64,000 nucleotides of DNA. Source: Lepidodermella squamata. Taxonomy: Eukaryota; Gastrotricha. The stretch is taken from positions 620,001-684,000 of the forward strand of contig JBLDXI010000015.1 in the NCBI GenBank assembly GCA_047495785.1, given 5' to 3'. The notes below the pieces were generated by a model. It ran no database searches. It was not told the DNA's origin and saw only the letters and a list, made by a program, of their open reading frames with translations. The stretch's first letter is position 1; each line of letters starts with the position of its first letter. Of the stretch, positions 10,051 to 20,487 are shown piece by piece. Made by a program: the position numbers and the translations under genes.

Positions 10051-12769
10051 ATGCAGCTTGTCAGGTTCATTTTTGTTACGCTCGCTCTTGCTCAGAATGA
10101 GGCATGTAAGCCATCCACCCCCTATTCGATAATTTCAATCCAGACTCAGCTAGCGGCGGTTGAACTCAACAGCGGTTCGGCTTACCGAGAAGAACGCTCA
10201 GGTCAGGAGCGGCGCTTCCAAGGCAAAAACATCTTCATTTTCAATTCGAGCAACGTGTGGTCTGATCGAGTGGTCGGCGGGTCCTCAGCCCATCTTTACA
10301 AGTAAGACTGCGCAACTCGAAGATTTCTTCTTCAGTTTTTTCAAACTTCTAAGGTACCCTTGGCTAGCTCGCTTGGAAGTAACTACGAGTTTCCTGCATG
10401 TTGACAGACGATCAACAACACCCCAGCCGATAACGTCTTCTATTAGTGCTGTTATCATCGATGAAAACTACCTCCTAACCTCTGCATGGGCTATATTGTA
10501 AACCAATTCATATTTAATGAACGAAAATGACTCATCGTTTCAGGAAAATCGGGATTGAGCCTGGTACCAAGTTCTATCCCGGGCAGATAAAAGCGGTTTT
10601 CGGCGAAGTGGACCTGACTACAACAGAGCCAACTGAATTTTCTGTTCTAGCCGAGGATTACACGTGGCACCCCTTATTCACAGCCGAACCTTTGCTCTAT
10701 GATTTCGCAATCATCAAACTGTCCAAGAGGCTCAAGTTCAAGGGTAACTGGACAGTACAGAAAATCTGAGTTGTTATTGCTGGTAAGATTTGTTGAAAAG
10801 TCGAGGTATATCAGTCAACTTTTCGCTGTCGTTAGGTTGGGGCTCTAACAGCGACATTACAGAGGTTAAACCTTCAAACCTGTTGCAGGAAGCTTATTTA
10901 TACATTGCTGATCGCGGAAGATGCGCCAAAGAGCTCAACGGAACAGCACTGGCATCCACTGACGAAAAGCTGTGTGCAGAAGGATCGGAAACGATAGGAG
11001 CGAGGCCTTATGACCAAGGGGCGCCGCTGGTCTACACAAACGGCTCGAGTTACATGCTTTGCGGAACCTATTCCAACTCTGTAGAGGGGAAATCAATCAG
11101 TGCGTAGTAAGTGATGAAAGAATCAGAGTATTTCTCTACGGCTAGCTACAGTTTTACATTTATGCTTAATTATAATCCGACAAACTTTCATTTGACCGCA
11201 AAAGGCTTATTGTTAGCCTTAGCGTTGTGCCGTTTACCATTTACTGTTTACCGCACAGGAAAACAATGGCTAAATTGCTTTACCGTCAACCAGGTCGCTA
11301 TGCCGCGTACCTGGCGGTCAATTACGAATTCTAAATACGTTTAAACACTTGCTTCTTTATTTTAGCGCTCGGATTTGTTCCGTCTTGCCGTGGGTCTACA
11401 ATGTGATTGGCCAGAAAAACGCCGCGATACCACCAGGGCCTGTTGGCGAAAGCGAATGCGGGCATTCAAAATACTTCAACAGCCATGGGGCGCCGGGAAA
11501 CGCAATCACAGGTGGTTCAATAGCGTTGCCGAACCAGTTTCCGTGGTACGTCGCGTTTCTGATTTACTATTTGCCTCTATGTTGTCTCTGTGGTCATTGA
11601 AAGGTACGTTAGACTAGAGGTTACCTATACCAATGGGTCAATCTTTACGTGCGGTGGAACTATCATCAGCGAAAAGTAAATCCGAAAATTATAATGATAG
11701 AGTATCAATCACCTTTATTTGTGTTAGTTATATCCTATCAGCTGCTCACTGCTTCGTGCTACGTGGAATAGCTTTAAAGTAAGATTTACTCAACGTCGAT
11801 ACAATTAATGATTCATTTATATAGTAATGGGTTTAAATCCTCCTTAGCAGACATTGAAGCATCTTCAGCCTAGTTTTTTCTGTCAATTTCTAGAATTGAA
11901 CCAATCTTTCAATTTCCATGCTAGTCTTCAAACGATTTTTGGGGTCCTAGAAGGTTTAAGTTAAGGAAGCTCTGATTTAAGTATCTTCGTCGACCGTTGA
12001 TTGGACCTGTTGAATGGTTGAATATTATTCGTAGGTCCGTCGATGTGTTCTTCGCTGAGTGGAACAGAACAAGTTCGACAGAACCCGGAGTTTTTAGAAT
12101 GACGTCGCCAGCTTCGAATGTCAAAGTTCACGAGCATTACAACGATCAGACCGTTGAAAATGACATCGCATTAATAAAATTGCCTGGTAACATTCAAAAA
12201 AATTGTTATCCAAGCTTGAAACTCAAATTTCGGACTATTTGGATTTTTCCATTGATTGGAACGTCGAACCGGTTTGCCTTCCGAAGTCGGCTACTGACGA
12301 TTGTCCTGTTGGAAAGCGCGCAGGAAAATGTACAAGTTCGAAATTCAGAAGAATAACGGCACGCTAGGGGTTGGATATTCGTGGTGCGTAGAATAAAAGG
12401 CGAAATTTTCTTATTTTCGCTTTGTCATTGGTATTTCAAGTTTCTTTTAAATTTGAACAGAAGTTTTCCCTGAAATGTTCAACATCACCCCAAAATAGCC
12501 TAAAATAGCGCGCCTAAAATAGCTATTTCTAGTTTATTTTTTATTTGTTTATAATTCATAAAAAATGGATTTTGAACATTTACACAGGTTTTGAGGGTTC
12601 CGGGCCTGCTACCTGCCAGGGTGATTCAGGCGGTGGTCTTTGGTCGACGAAAGATGGCTACTACAAACAGTGCGGCATCGTCAGTTACGGCCAGCAATGT
12701 GCATATCGGTACACAGTCTTCACCCGCGTTATTTCGTATCTCGATTGGATTCGTGAAAACCAAAAATGA
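10051..12769 (+). pseudogene. Two-domain serine protease, copy C (decaying)
   Basis: Exons matching copy B are visible at 10051-10301, 10354-10497, 10544-10782, 10836-11106, 11366-11545, 11604-11675, 11728-11778, 12035-12186, about 12234-12320 and 12588-12769. Four lesions stand out. A 45-nt in-frame deletion in exon 3 turns a conserved Cys codon into TGA. The acceptor before the ninth exon reads CGG instead of CAG. The donor after that exon is gone. The exon encoding the [10 protein letters not shown]-type segment is absent. The first domain again lacks His57 (TSAWA) and Ser195 (YDQGAP). The second keeps SAAHCF, NDIALI and CQGDSGGG, with Ala189/Thr190 as in copy A. The last exon is well preserved, so decay may be recent or partial transcripts may persist. 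Confidence 0.8.
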
Positions 12770-13050
12770 GGAAACAATATTAAAATAAATGAGGAAAGCC
12801 ATGCATTTCTTGCGTAAAAAAATTATGAACATACAAGGACATCGAAATATCCATGAAAGTGAATCTTACCCAACATGCATCTATTGAAAATAAGGATCGA
12901 ATCATTCGATAAGCATCGTCGATGAACTGTTATTGAATCACTTGAAAGTTCTGGTTATCGCTCTGGCTTCCGCCCGCAACCTAGGTGACCCTGCTCCCTA
13001 CCGTCACGTGTTTTTGTGCGCTACACCCTATGCGGTATAAAATTTAATAG

Positions 13051-13206
13051 ATTCTTGAGAAACTTGCAGTGGTCGAGTACTCGTTTAAACACAACTTGAG
13101 TGACACTTCACGCGAATTCGGCTGCGATCCAAAACGCATTCGTGAGTGGCGACAGCAGGATGAGCGATTAAGTGAGATGGAGCCAGAAGCTAAGCAACTA
13201 CTGTGA
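13051..13206 (+). pseudogene. Pogo/Tigger-type transposase DNA-binding fragment
   Basis: An open stretch of about 50 codons reads KLAVVEYSFKHNLSDT followed by SREFGCDPKRIREWRQQ, which matches the CENP-B/Brinker-like helix-turn-helix at the N terminus of pogo-superfamily transposases. It stops at a TGA after about 52 codons. No DDE catalytic domain or terminal inverted repeat is visible around it, so this is a remnant. A pogo-like MITE lies at 37.2 kb; I cannot say whether the two are related. Confidence 0.55.
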
Positions 13207-13587
13207 CAAAATATAACCGAATCGAGAGTCTAACAAATCGCCCATCTCTGTTAGTAGCCCACTTTTTTGGACTTTTTTGGGGTTTGAAAATTTAGTAGCC
13301 CCGGCTGCTATTAAAACAAATACGACGGTATTCCTTTGGCCGCTATTCTCTATTCCGAAAAGATTTTACTCCACTATCAGGCGTAAATATTCGCTGATTT
13401 GACTTTCTGTCGTGCACTTTGTCACAGTCTATAACTAGCTCACACGCAGTCTTGTCCGGGTTTTTTCTGTATCAGTAAGCAAATAGGCGACTGCATATGG
13501 CATGAATGATAGTATACCTAGCATTGAATCATACGCTTATCTGCAAACACCAGTCCGGAGTTTCCGCCCACCCACACACTATGCAAG

Positions 13588-13597
13588 CTATATAAAA
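13588..13597 (+). promoter_or_regulatory. TATA box of propeller copy 2
   Basis: CTATATAAAA lies 63-72 bp upstream of the propeller ATG. It is conserved upstream of copies 3 and 4 and missing, with the following ~30 bp, upstream of copy 1. A start site about 30 bp downstream would give a leader of roughly 40 nt. Confidence 0.65.
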
Positions 13598-13659
13598 CAG
13601 ACGACAGGGAAAGTGCATTGCACTTATTATTTTGTCTCAAAGCCTCTCCTTACTCAATA

Positions 13660-15009
13660 ATGCTAAGGTTGGTCTCGATTTTTCTACTCGCAATTTCGCA
13701 TGTGCACATAGCCAGCGCTCAATGGATCAACGCTGGAGGCGACCATGCGCATACAGGCTTCAAAAATGAAAGCATCGGCTCATCACCATCGAATTTTAAA
13801 AGTCCAAAAAAGTGGGAGACTGAACTTCAGGGATTGGATTTCGTGAACCCAACCCAGTTGCTGGTTTACGACAACAACGTCTTCGCGCTCAATGACAACG
13901 GAATGCTGTTTATCCTAGACGCTTCCGCTGGCACATTGCTGAAGAGCATCCAGTTGCCAAATTTGGACAAAGGCACTACCAATACCAATAGGCTGTTCCT
14001 ACAGAGCTTGATATCAAAATTCGACGACACCTATTACATGTACATCCGGTGCGATGCGAAAGTCGATGAATTCACGATTACTAACACGTATCGATTCGAT
14101 ATTTCGGCGCAGAAAGTCGTCGATTTTTGGCGAGCAAACCACTCCAGCCCAATTGAAAGCTCTTTCGTCAGCTCAGCTAGTGATTTTTGGTATTCGATCT
14201 CGCCTTCGCAGCTTAGTTCAGTCGCATATTTTTACACCAACATCGCGGGAGCTCCTTATATACAAGTTGCTTTGACAGGATTCGAAATTTTCGCATCTTC
14301 AGTCAGCACGGACAATCGGTTATTTGTAAGTCACGCCTTTTCCCTAACTGAATTGAACCCACAAACTGGAGAGATTGTCCAAACCCTGCAATTCCAAGAC
14401 ACGAAAGAGCAAGGAGCGACAGCTCTGCCCTTTACACCAGTTGTGTCGAACAACCTAGCCGTAGTCCTGAGCGCGACGTGCCCTGCTGTGGGCTGTTCAA
14501 TTAACATGCATGGAATCGACTTATCAACTCCTGGTAAAATGGCTCAAAAATGGCGGACAAATGACGTTTTTACGGACCCAAAAGACTGTGACAGCATCGC
14601 AACGGATGGCAAATCGATTTTCCTTACTGACCGGTCGAAATTTGCCCTGGTTGAGTTGAACTTTGCGACTGGTGCCATAGTTAACACCCATGTCTGCGGA
14701 AAGATCGGTAGCAAAATAAGTTTGCAGCCTCGAACGATCGTTTTGGCGGATTACGTAATTTCCGAGGCTTGCAACGCCGTCTCGGTGTTTGACCGATCGC
14801 AGAAGAAGTTTGTTGCCCAGAATCTAGGATCCGGCGATGGGCTTACTTACTACAAAAAGAAGGTTTTCTTCCGGATGACAGAATCGACTAAGAACGCGAG
14901 GATTCTAAGCTACGAACTTGATGCCTCGCAACCTGCTAAAGGTTCTTCGCTAAGCTTGAGTGTGATGCTGATTTTCGCTTCCATTTTCGCTACAAATCTT
15001 ATTCAGTGA
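13660..15009 (+). CDS. GPI-anchored PQQ-type beta-propeller protein, copy 2
   Basis: Intronless, 449 aa. The start is the ATG opening a signal peptide (MLRLVSIFLLAISHVHIASA), placed about 40 nt after the expected start site of the TATA promoter. The mature part, from QWINAGGDHAHTGF to the C-terminal hydrophobic GPI-type tail, has the same sequence as copy 1, while the promoter and signal peptide match copy 3. The gene therefore joins a functional-looking promoter to the copy 1 body. Only the first part, up to about residue 153, is also identical to copy 3. Function is unknown; a cell-surface propeller binding protein is a reasonable guess. Confidence 0.78.
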   Translation: MLRLVSIFLLAISHVHIASAQWINAGGDHAHTGFKNESIGSSPSNFKSPKKWETELQGLDFVNPTQLLVYDNNVFALNDNGMLFILDASAGTLLKSIQLPNLDKGTTNTNRLFLQSLISKFDDTYYMYIRCDAKVDEFTITNTYRFDISAQKVVDFWRANHSSPIESSFVSSASDFWYSISPSQLSSVAYFYTNIAGAPYIQVALTGFEIFASSVSTDNRLFVSHAFSLTELNPQTGEIVQTLQFQDTKEQGATALPFTPVVSNNLAVVLSATCPAVGCSINMHGIDLSTPGKMAQKWRTNDVFTDPKDCDSIATDGKSIFLTDRSKFALVELNFATGAIVNTHVCGKIGSKISLQPRTIVLADYVISEACNAVSVFDRSQKKFVAQNLGSGDGLTYYKKKVFFRMTESTKNARILSYELDASQPAKGSSLSLSVMLIFASIFATNLIQ

Positions 15010-15493
15010 ACAAAAAAATAAACTATGAGATGCTAATAGGCTAGTTTAAAGCGATCGAGTGGCGAGGTTCAATCTTTGACAATTTCAAGGTTGAGTTCAG
15101 CGAATCAATTCAGCGGATTTCTTTTCTTAAAGTTTGGCCCCTCCTTTATTAAAATGAGCTGATGCTTTCCCGTCCGAACACTACTTTTGTTCATTCCAAT
15201 CACAGTCGCCGCGAACTTCTGATCTCGTCATTAATCTCAGCACCAAATAACTCAGCGGCATTTCATATTAATGTTATCAACAACTGAGGGGAATATTGAC
15301 GATTCAAACCTAGCTTCAAATGAAATGCGAAATAATTTTAAAATTAACAATTAACAATTTTTTTTAGCTATTGATTGATTGCTTGTTAACATTAATTTTT
15401 GTGGCAACCTAACCCGAAATTGAAATTGAAAAAATCCCAGGTGAAATTTAAATAAGCGTGCGAGCGATACGAGGAGCGAGGACAATTTTCTAA

Positions 15494-15700
15494 TTTGACA
15501 CTAAGAAACGACGTATTACTAAGAAAAAGATAACCGTCCTGGGGTTATATTTCGGATCTCGCGCCTCGATTTGCAAGCCGGCAGTGGACGCATTGCGCAA
15601 TTTAGGAATCGGCAAACCGACCATCCATCGAATCCTTTCGGAAATAGCCTATCGCAGCAGCAAGATGATCAATTCTTTCCTCTACGAACCCGTTAAATGA
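15494..15700 (+). pseudogene. Second copy of the helix-turn-helix-like fragment
   Basis: Duplicate of the fragment at 5353-5559 carried within the segmental duplication. No independent evidence of function. Confidence 0.25.
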
Positions 15701-16307
15701 AATAATCCTTAACCTTAAAACACACATCCAAAGAAATTCTAGTTACTCCAGTGTCGTTATGGCAACTGTTATTTATAAATAACAGCGGGCTTTTATTGTT
15801 TATAACAATAAAATATATATACTTATTACGTATTACGTATTACTTCTTAAAAATGAGAAAGGCCTCGGGTTATTCCCAGAAATTCCCCAGAAATTTTTCC
15901 CACAGGGTGACTTTGATCTCTTGAAAAACCCGGCCTACTGCCTACTATAGACAGTAGTTGAATGTCTTTGAAGGTTGCTAATAATTCTTGCACCAACATT
16001 TGTGTTCAATTAGTTCTTCTTTTAGTACTTATTTTGCCACACAAGAGAAAAGAGGGAAGTGTAATTTGTTGTCTGAAATGAGTTTTTGTGCCCCAAACGA
16101 ACTCATCATATCTAAAATGCTTGCTCATGAACACGAGTGCATCACAAGCTAGGCTCACTGCCGCCCGCCACCGGCTACCTTCAATGAGCAAAGCCTCGCC
16201 GGGCTTCCGAGCACTGGGAGGTAGATTGAACTTATTGCTAAGCAACAGGCTTAACTGTGAAAGGACTGCCCATCTCTCCATTTATTTTATTTTCAACAAT
16301 CTCAATA

Positions 16308-16844
16308 ATGCAGCTTACTAGCGTAATCTTAATAGTGTTAGTATTTGCTCATCAATGTAAAGCCTGCAAGCCATCGGCTTCCAATTCTTTAAGTATAATC
16401 CAGTCTCAGCTAGCAGGGGTTGAACTCAACAGTGGTCATGCTTACCGAGCACAACGTTCGGATCAAGAAAAGAGCTTTCAGGGCAAATGCGGCAAAAATA
16501 TGTTAATTTTTAACTCGACCAACGTGTTTTCGGCTGGAGTTATCGGCGGAGCCCCGGCTCCACTTCACAAGTGGGCATGCTTATTTCCCCAATGAATAAG
16601 TCATCATTTTGAGAATCCTAGGTACCCCTGGCTTGCTCGCCTACAAATAACAACCAGTTTCGAATCAGATAATAGACGAGCATTCACACCAGCCCCGACA
16701 ATCTCTTACATAGGCGCTGTTATCATTGACAATCGCTACCTTCTCACGTCTGCCGTAGCAATCCTGTAAATCTGATTTTGGCTGATTAGCAACGATGAGC
16801 ATCGATCCTTTTTACAGGAAACTTGGAATTGAACCTGGCACAAA
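16308..16844 (+). pseudogene. Truncated two-domain protease B'
   Basis: Exon 1 (16308-16570), exon 2 (16622-16765) and the first 27 nt of exon 3 (from 16818) of protease copy B are present, apparently unchanged. The sequence then breaks at 16844 into the region upstream of propeller copy 3. The signal peptide and splice sites are intact, but both S1 domains are lost, so only a short secreted fragment could be made. Confidence 0.85.
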
Positions 16845-17141
16845 TTTAGTAGCCCCGGCTGCTATTAAAACAAATACGACGGTATTCCTTTGGCCGCTAT
16901 TCTCTATTCCGAAAAGATTTTACTCCACTATCAGGCGTAAATATTCGCTGATTTGACTTTCTGTCGTGCACTTTGTCACAGTCTATAACTAGCTCACACG
17001 CAGTCTTGTCCGGGTTTTTTCTGTATCAGTAAGCAAATAGGCGACTGCATATGGCATGAATGATAGTATACCTAGCATTGAATCATACGCTTATCTGCAA
17101 ACACCAGTCCGGAGTTTCCGCCCACCCACACACTATGCAAG

Positions 17142-17151
17142 CTATATAAAA
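17142..17151 (+). promoter_or_regulatory. TATA box of propeller copy 3
   Basis: CTATATAAAA at the same distance from the start codon as in copy 2. It belongs to the 829-bp stretch that is identical between the two units. Confidence 0.65.
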
Positions 17152-17213
17152 CAGACGACAGGGAAAGTGCATTGCACTTATTATTTTGTCTCAAAGCCTC
17201 TCCTTACTCAATA

Positions 17214-18569
17214 ATGCTAAGGTTGGTCTCGATTTTTCTACTCGCAATTTCGCATGTGCACATAGCCAGCGCTCAATGGATCAACGCTGGAGGCGACCAT
17301 GCGCATACAGGCTTCAAAAATGAAAGCATCGGCTCATCACCATCGAATTTTAAAAGTCCAAAAAAGTGGGAGACTGAACTTCAGGGATTGGATTTCGTGA
17401 ACCCAACCCAGTTGCTGGTTTACGACAACAACGTCTTCGCGCTCAATGACAACGGAATGCTGTTTATCCTAGACGCTTCCGCTGGCACATTGCTGAAGAG
17501 CATCCAGTTGCCAAATTTGGACAAAGGCACTACCAATACCAATAGGCTGTTCCTACAGAGCTTGATATCAAAATTCGACGACACCTATTACATGTACATC
17601 CGGTGCGATGCGAAAGTCGATGAATTCACGATTACTAACACGTATCGATTCGATATTTCGGCGCAGAAAGTCGACGATTTTTGGCGAGCGAACCACTCCA
17701 GCGAACTCCAAACCTCTTTCGTCAGCTCGGCTAGTGATTTTTGGTATTCGATTTCGCCCTCACAGCCTAATTCAGTCGCTTATTTTTTCACAAACATTGC
17801 GGGAGCTCCTTATATCAGTGTCCCAGTTGCTTTGGCTGGATTTGAAATTGACGCATCTTCAGTCAGCACGGACAATCGACTGTTTGTAAGCCACGCCTAT
17901 TCCCTAACTGAATTGAACCCGAATACTGGAGAGATTGTCCAAGCCTTTCAATTCCAAAACATGAAAGAGCAAGGAGCGACATCTCTGCCCTTCACGCCAG
18001 TTTTGTCGAACAACTTAGCCGTAGTCCTAAGCATGACTTGCACTACTGTGAGCTGTTCAATTAACATGCATGGAATCGACTTATCAACTCCTGGTAAAAT
18101 GGCTCAAAAATGGCGGACAAATGACGTTTTTACGGACCCAAAAGACTGTGACAGCATCGCAACGGATGGCAAGTCAATTTTTGTAACTGATCGAACGAAG
18201 TTTGCCTTGGTTGAGTTGGACTTTGCGACGGGTGCCATAGTTACCACCCATGTTTGCGGGAAGATCGGTAGCAAAATGAGTTTGCAGCCGCGAACGATCG
18301 TTTTGGCGGATTACGTGATTTCCGAGGCTTGCAATGCCGTCTCGGTGTTTGACCGATCGCAGAAGAAGTTTGTTGCCCAGAATCTTGGGTCTGGTGATGG
18401 GCTTACTTACTACAAAAAGAAGGTTTACTTCCGGGTAACAGAATCGACTAAGAACGCGAGGATTGTAAGCTACGAACTTGATGCCTCGCAGCCTGCTGCT
18501 AAAGGTTCTTCGCTAAGCTTGAGTGTGATTCTGATTTTCGCATCCATTTTCGCTGCAAATCTTATTTAA
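17214..18569 (+). CDS. GPI-anchored PQQ-type beta-propeller protein, copy 3
   Basis: Intronless, 451 aa, with a signal peptide identical to copy 2. After about residue 153 it diverges from copies 1 and 2 by scattered replacements and small in-frame changes (for example an added SVP near the middle and an added Ala before the C-terminal tail). That pattern fits selection on a working protein. Blade-like repeats and the hydrophobic GPI-type C terminus are kept. The stop codon overlaps the AATAAA region. This looks like the best-preserved source copy with its own promoter. Confidence 0.8.
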   Translation: MLRLVSIFLLAISHVHIASAQWINAGGDHAHTGFKNESIGSSPSNFKSPKKWETELQGLDFVNPTQLLVYDNNVFALNDNGMLFILDASAGTLLKSIQLPNLDKGTTNTNRLFLQSLISKFDDTYYMYIRCDAKVDEFTITNTYRFDISAQKVDDFWRANHSSELQTSFVSSASDFWYSISPSQPNSVAYFFTNIAGAPYISVPVALAGFEIDASSVSTDNRLFVSHAYSLTELNPNTGEIVQAFQFQNMKEQGATSLPFTPVLSNNLAVVLSMTCTTVSCSINMHGIDLSTPGKMAQKWRTNDVFTDPKDCDSIATDGKSIFVTDRTKFALVELDFATGAIVTTHVCGKIGSKMSLQPRTIVLADYVISEACNAVSVFDRSQKKFVAQNLGSGDGLTYYKKKVYFRVTESTKNARIVSYELDASQPAAKGSSLSLSVILIFASIFAANLI

Positions 18570-18769
18570 ATAAACTAAACAAATGCCAGTTTATTTAAGC
18601 TGCAATCAAATTCATTATCAAGTTCAGCGAATAAATTAAGCCGATTTCTTTATACCTTTGGCTTTCCAATAATGATTTACAGTCGCTCGCATTCCACATC
18701 ACAGCTATATTTGTATTTCTTCTAATAAGACTCCGACACTCCTCTTCGCTTGTGAAAGTTGGAATGCAA

Positions 18770-19050
18770 CCGCAGCTCACCAACTGAGGCTGGATGTTGT
18801 GCAGATGAGGTGGCTTAGGGCTAGAGCAAACGTCACAGTTATGGATAAAATCAGAAATGAGAAATGAAGACATAAGAAAAATCTGTGAAGGTATAGAACC
18901 TATCTCAGCTCAGAACATATCCGACTTCCTTTCTTAGGGAACATTCTTAGAATGAATGACGATAACCTAGTCAAGCAAACATACTTATGGACCCCACCGA
19001 AGGGCTGGTAGTGGAAGTTAGGCAGGACCAGAGTAGGATGGGATTTGGGC
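18770..19050 (+). mobile_element. Degraded LINE reverse-transcriptase tail
   Basis: Fragments read RLDVVQMRWLRA, VTVMDKIRNE and, after a frame change, GNILRMNDDNLVKQ and LWTPPKG. These correspond in order to the C-terminal tail of a non-LTR retrotransposon protein and align with the better preserved tail at 25.1-25.6 kb. Stops and frame changes are present. It is a 5'-truncated, inactive copy. Confidence 0.65.
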
Positions 19051-19420
19051 CTCAAAATGCCCCACCAGTTTGAGGATCCTACTTAACGCACTGAGATGAA
19101 CGATCTATTGGAAATCACCGTCTAGGCGGCTTCTCGTGTCGATAAGAACCAGCCCAACACGCCAAAATTCCGGTCAAAGTGGTCATTAAGCCCAATGGAA
19201 GGCCGTCCAAGATAATGCTGTTCGTGTATCATGAAAGTGCAACGCCTCTCGGATCCCGAACATCTACGGAAACAAGGCTAATAGCTCTCTGCGATAAAAG
19301 CCTCTTCAACAGACCTCTTAAATTCGAAGTATGCCTCGATTGCTGAGGAACTTATCAATTACAAAGCTCATTAGAATATTCCAAGTTCTGTTCCGATTGT
19401 CACACAACGTCATTTTTTCG

Positions 19421-19497
19421 GGCTCATACTTACGTCTAATTAATTGCGTCTGCATAGCCGCTATGCAGACGCAATTAATTAGACGTAAGTATGAGCC
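19421..19497. repeat. Perfect 77-bp palindrome
   Basis: Arms 19421-19458 and 19460-19497 are exact reverse complements around a single central base at 19459. Checked base by base: the left arm starts GGCTCATACTTACG and the right arm ends CGTAAGTATGAGCC. Outside it the flanks stop matching at once. No coding sequence is present. It could extrude as a cruciform or form a near loop-less hairpin in RNA. Confidence 0.95.
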
Positions 19498-20170
19498 ATC
19501 GGGGCGTTTTCAACTTACATGGGTGGCCTAGCGCCTAGCGTCTGCAGATTCATTTAATGATACCAGGTACATTTTGTGGTCCCTTATGGATAATTTTCTA
19601 AAATTAGCCAAAAATTGTTATATTTGGTGCTATTGGGCAAAATTGCCACTCTTCTGCCACAGTTGGCTCGTCCGGTGATTTTTTAAAAAATTTGAAAAAA
19701 TTAGTTTATCCCCGTTGATAAATTTCTTTATCCGACGATATAACATTTGTAGGGTAAAATATTTTATTTCGATTTTCCGATTTTTTCCTAGCTCGAAAAG
19801 TATTATTTGCTAGAATATTTCTGAAAATAGCAGCGCTGTGAGAGAATTCTAAGTCAAATATGCACTGCCTTTCATGCAGGGTGCGATATTGGATCGCGGA
19901 GCTGTCAGTGATGGAACTTTTCTTTTTGCTGTTTTTGTCAAAACTGAAAATCGAGCGAACAGAGAAAATTGTGAAGATTTTCCACTACCTCTAAACCTCT
20001 AACAACCTCTAAAACCTTTTAAAATGAGCAAAACAGTGGGATACATTCGAAATTTATCGTCTGGCCCGGCCTAGCTAGAAGTCCACCTGTCTCCATGAAA
20101 GTCGCACACTGCTTCGGTGCTTTGTTCACCCTTGTCACAACCAACTACAAGCTTACATCTGTAACAACGA
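19498..20170. other. Unassigned AT-rich stretch
   Basis: No reading frame, RNA gene or repeat boundary was recognised between the palindrome and the dispersed repeat that follows. Confidence 0.4.
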
Positions 20171-20300
20171 GCGAGCAGGATCCTCGAACTAGGAAATATT
20201 TCGAGCTAGTGTTTTATGACCCTGTGGTCTTTTCAGTGTTTTTTAGCTTGGCCTGCCGACCTGGGGGTACGATACCCCTCATTCCCCCCGTACTTCGCGC
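20171..20300 (+). repeat. Dispersed GAAGTAGGATCC-family repeat
   Basis: Begins GCGAGCAGGATCCTCGAACT and ends TACTTCGCGC, with a GTGGTCTTTT-type middle. These landmarks recur in order at 33.6, 38.25, 61.9 and 63.4 kb and inverted at 63.0 kb. The ends are loosely inverted (GCGAAGTA and TACTTCGC), suggesting a small non-autonomous DNA element. Confidence 0.5.
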
Positions 20301-20422
20301 CTTAGCTCATAACTAGCTTAAACGCAGTCATCTTGTCCGGGTCTTGTCCGGGTATGCGAATTAAATCATGCTTATCTGCAAACACCATTTCGGAGCTTTC
20401 GCCAACCCGCACACTACCCAGG

Positions 20423-20430
20423 CTATATAA
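20423..20430 (+). promoter_or_regulatory. TATA box of propeller copy 4
   Basis: CTATATAA about 60 bp before the ATG of the broken fourth propeller gene, at the spacing seen in copies 2 and 3. The promoter appears intact although the gene is not. Confidence 0.55.
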
Positions 20431-20487
20431 TAGGCGGCATAAAAATTGCATCGCACTGTTTGTCCTACATTCTTATCCTGAATAATA

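Larger units (their letters stand above)
13291..16844. repeat. Recombinant segmental duplication unit (3554 bp)
   Basis: This block contains propeller copy 2 and truncated protease B'. Its first 829 bp (to 14119) repeat at 16845-17673, offset 3554. From 13713 to its end it appears identical to 3572-6703, offset 10,141. Only 13713-14119 is shared by all three copies, so the switch from copy 3-like to copy 1-like sequence lies there. The right junction at 16844/16845 joins protease exon 3 to the start of the next unit with AAA microhomology. Confidence 0.85.

Noticed and set aside
10765-10770. TGA in protease C as a selenocysteine codon
   Set aside because: It arose by a deletion joint, no selenocysteine element is visible, and the gene has other disabling lesions.
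13618-13659. TTG-initiated extension of propeller copies 2 and 3
   Set aside because: It begins at the expected transcription start and lacks ATG; the downstream ATG gives a clean signal peptide.
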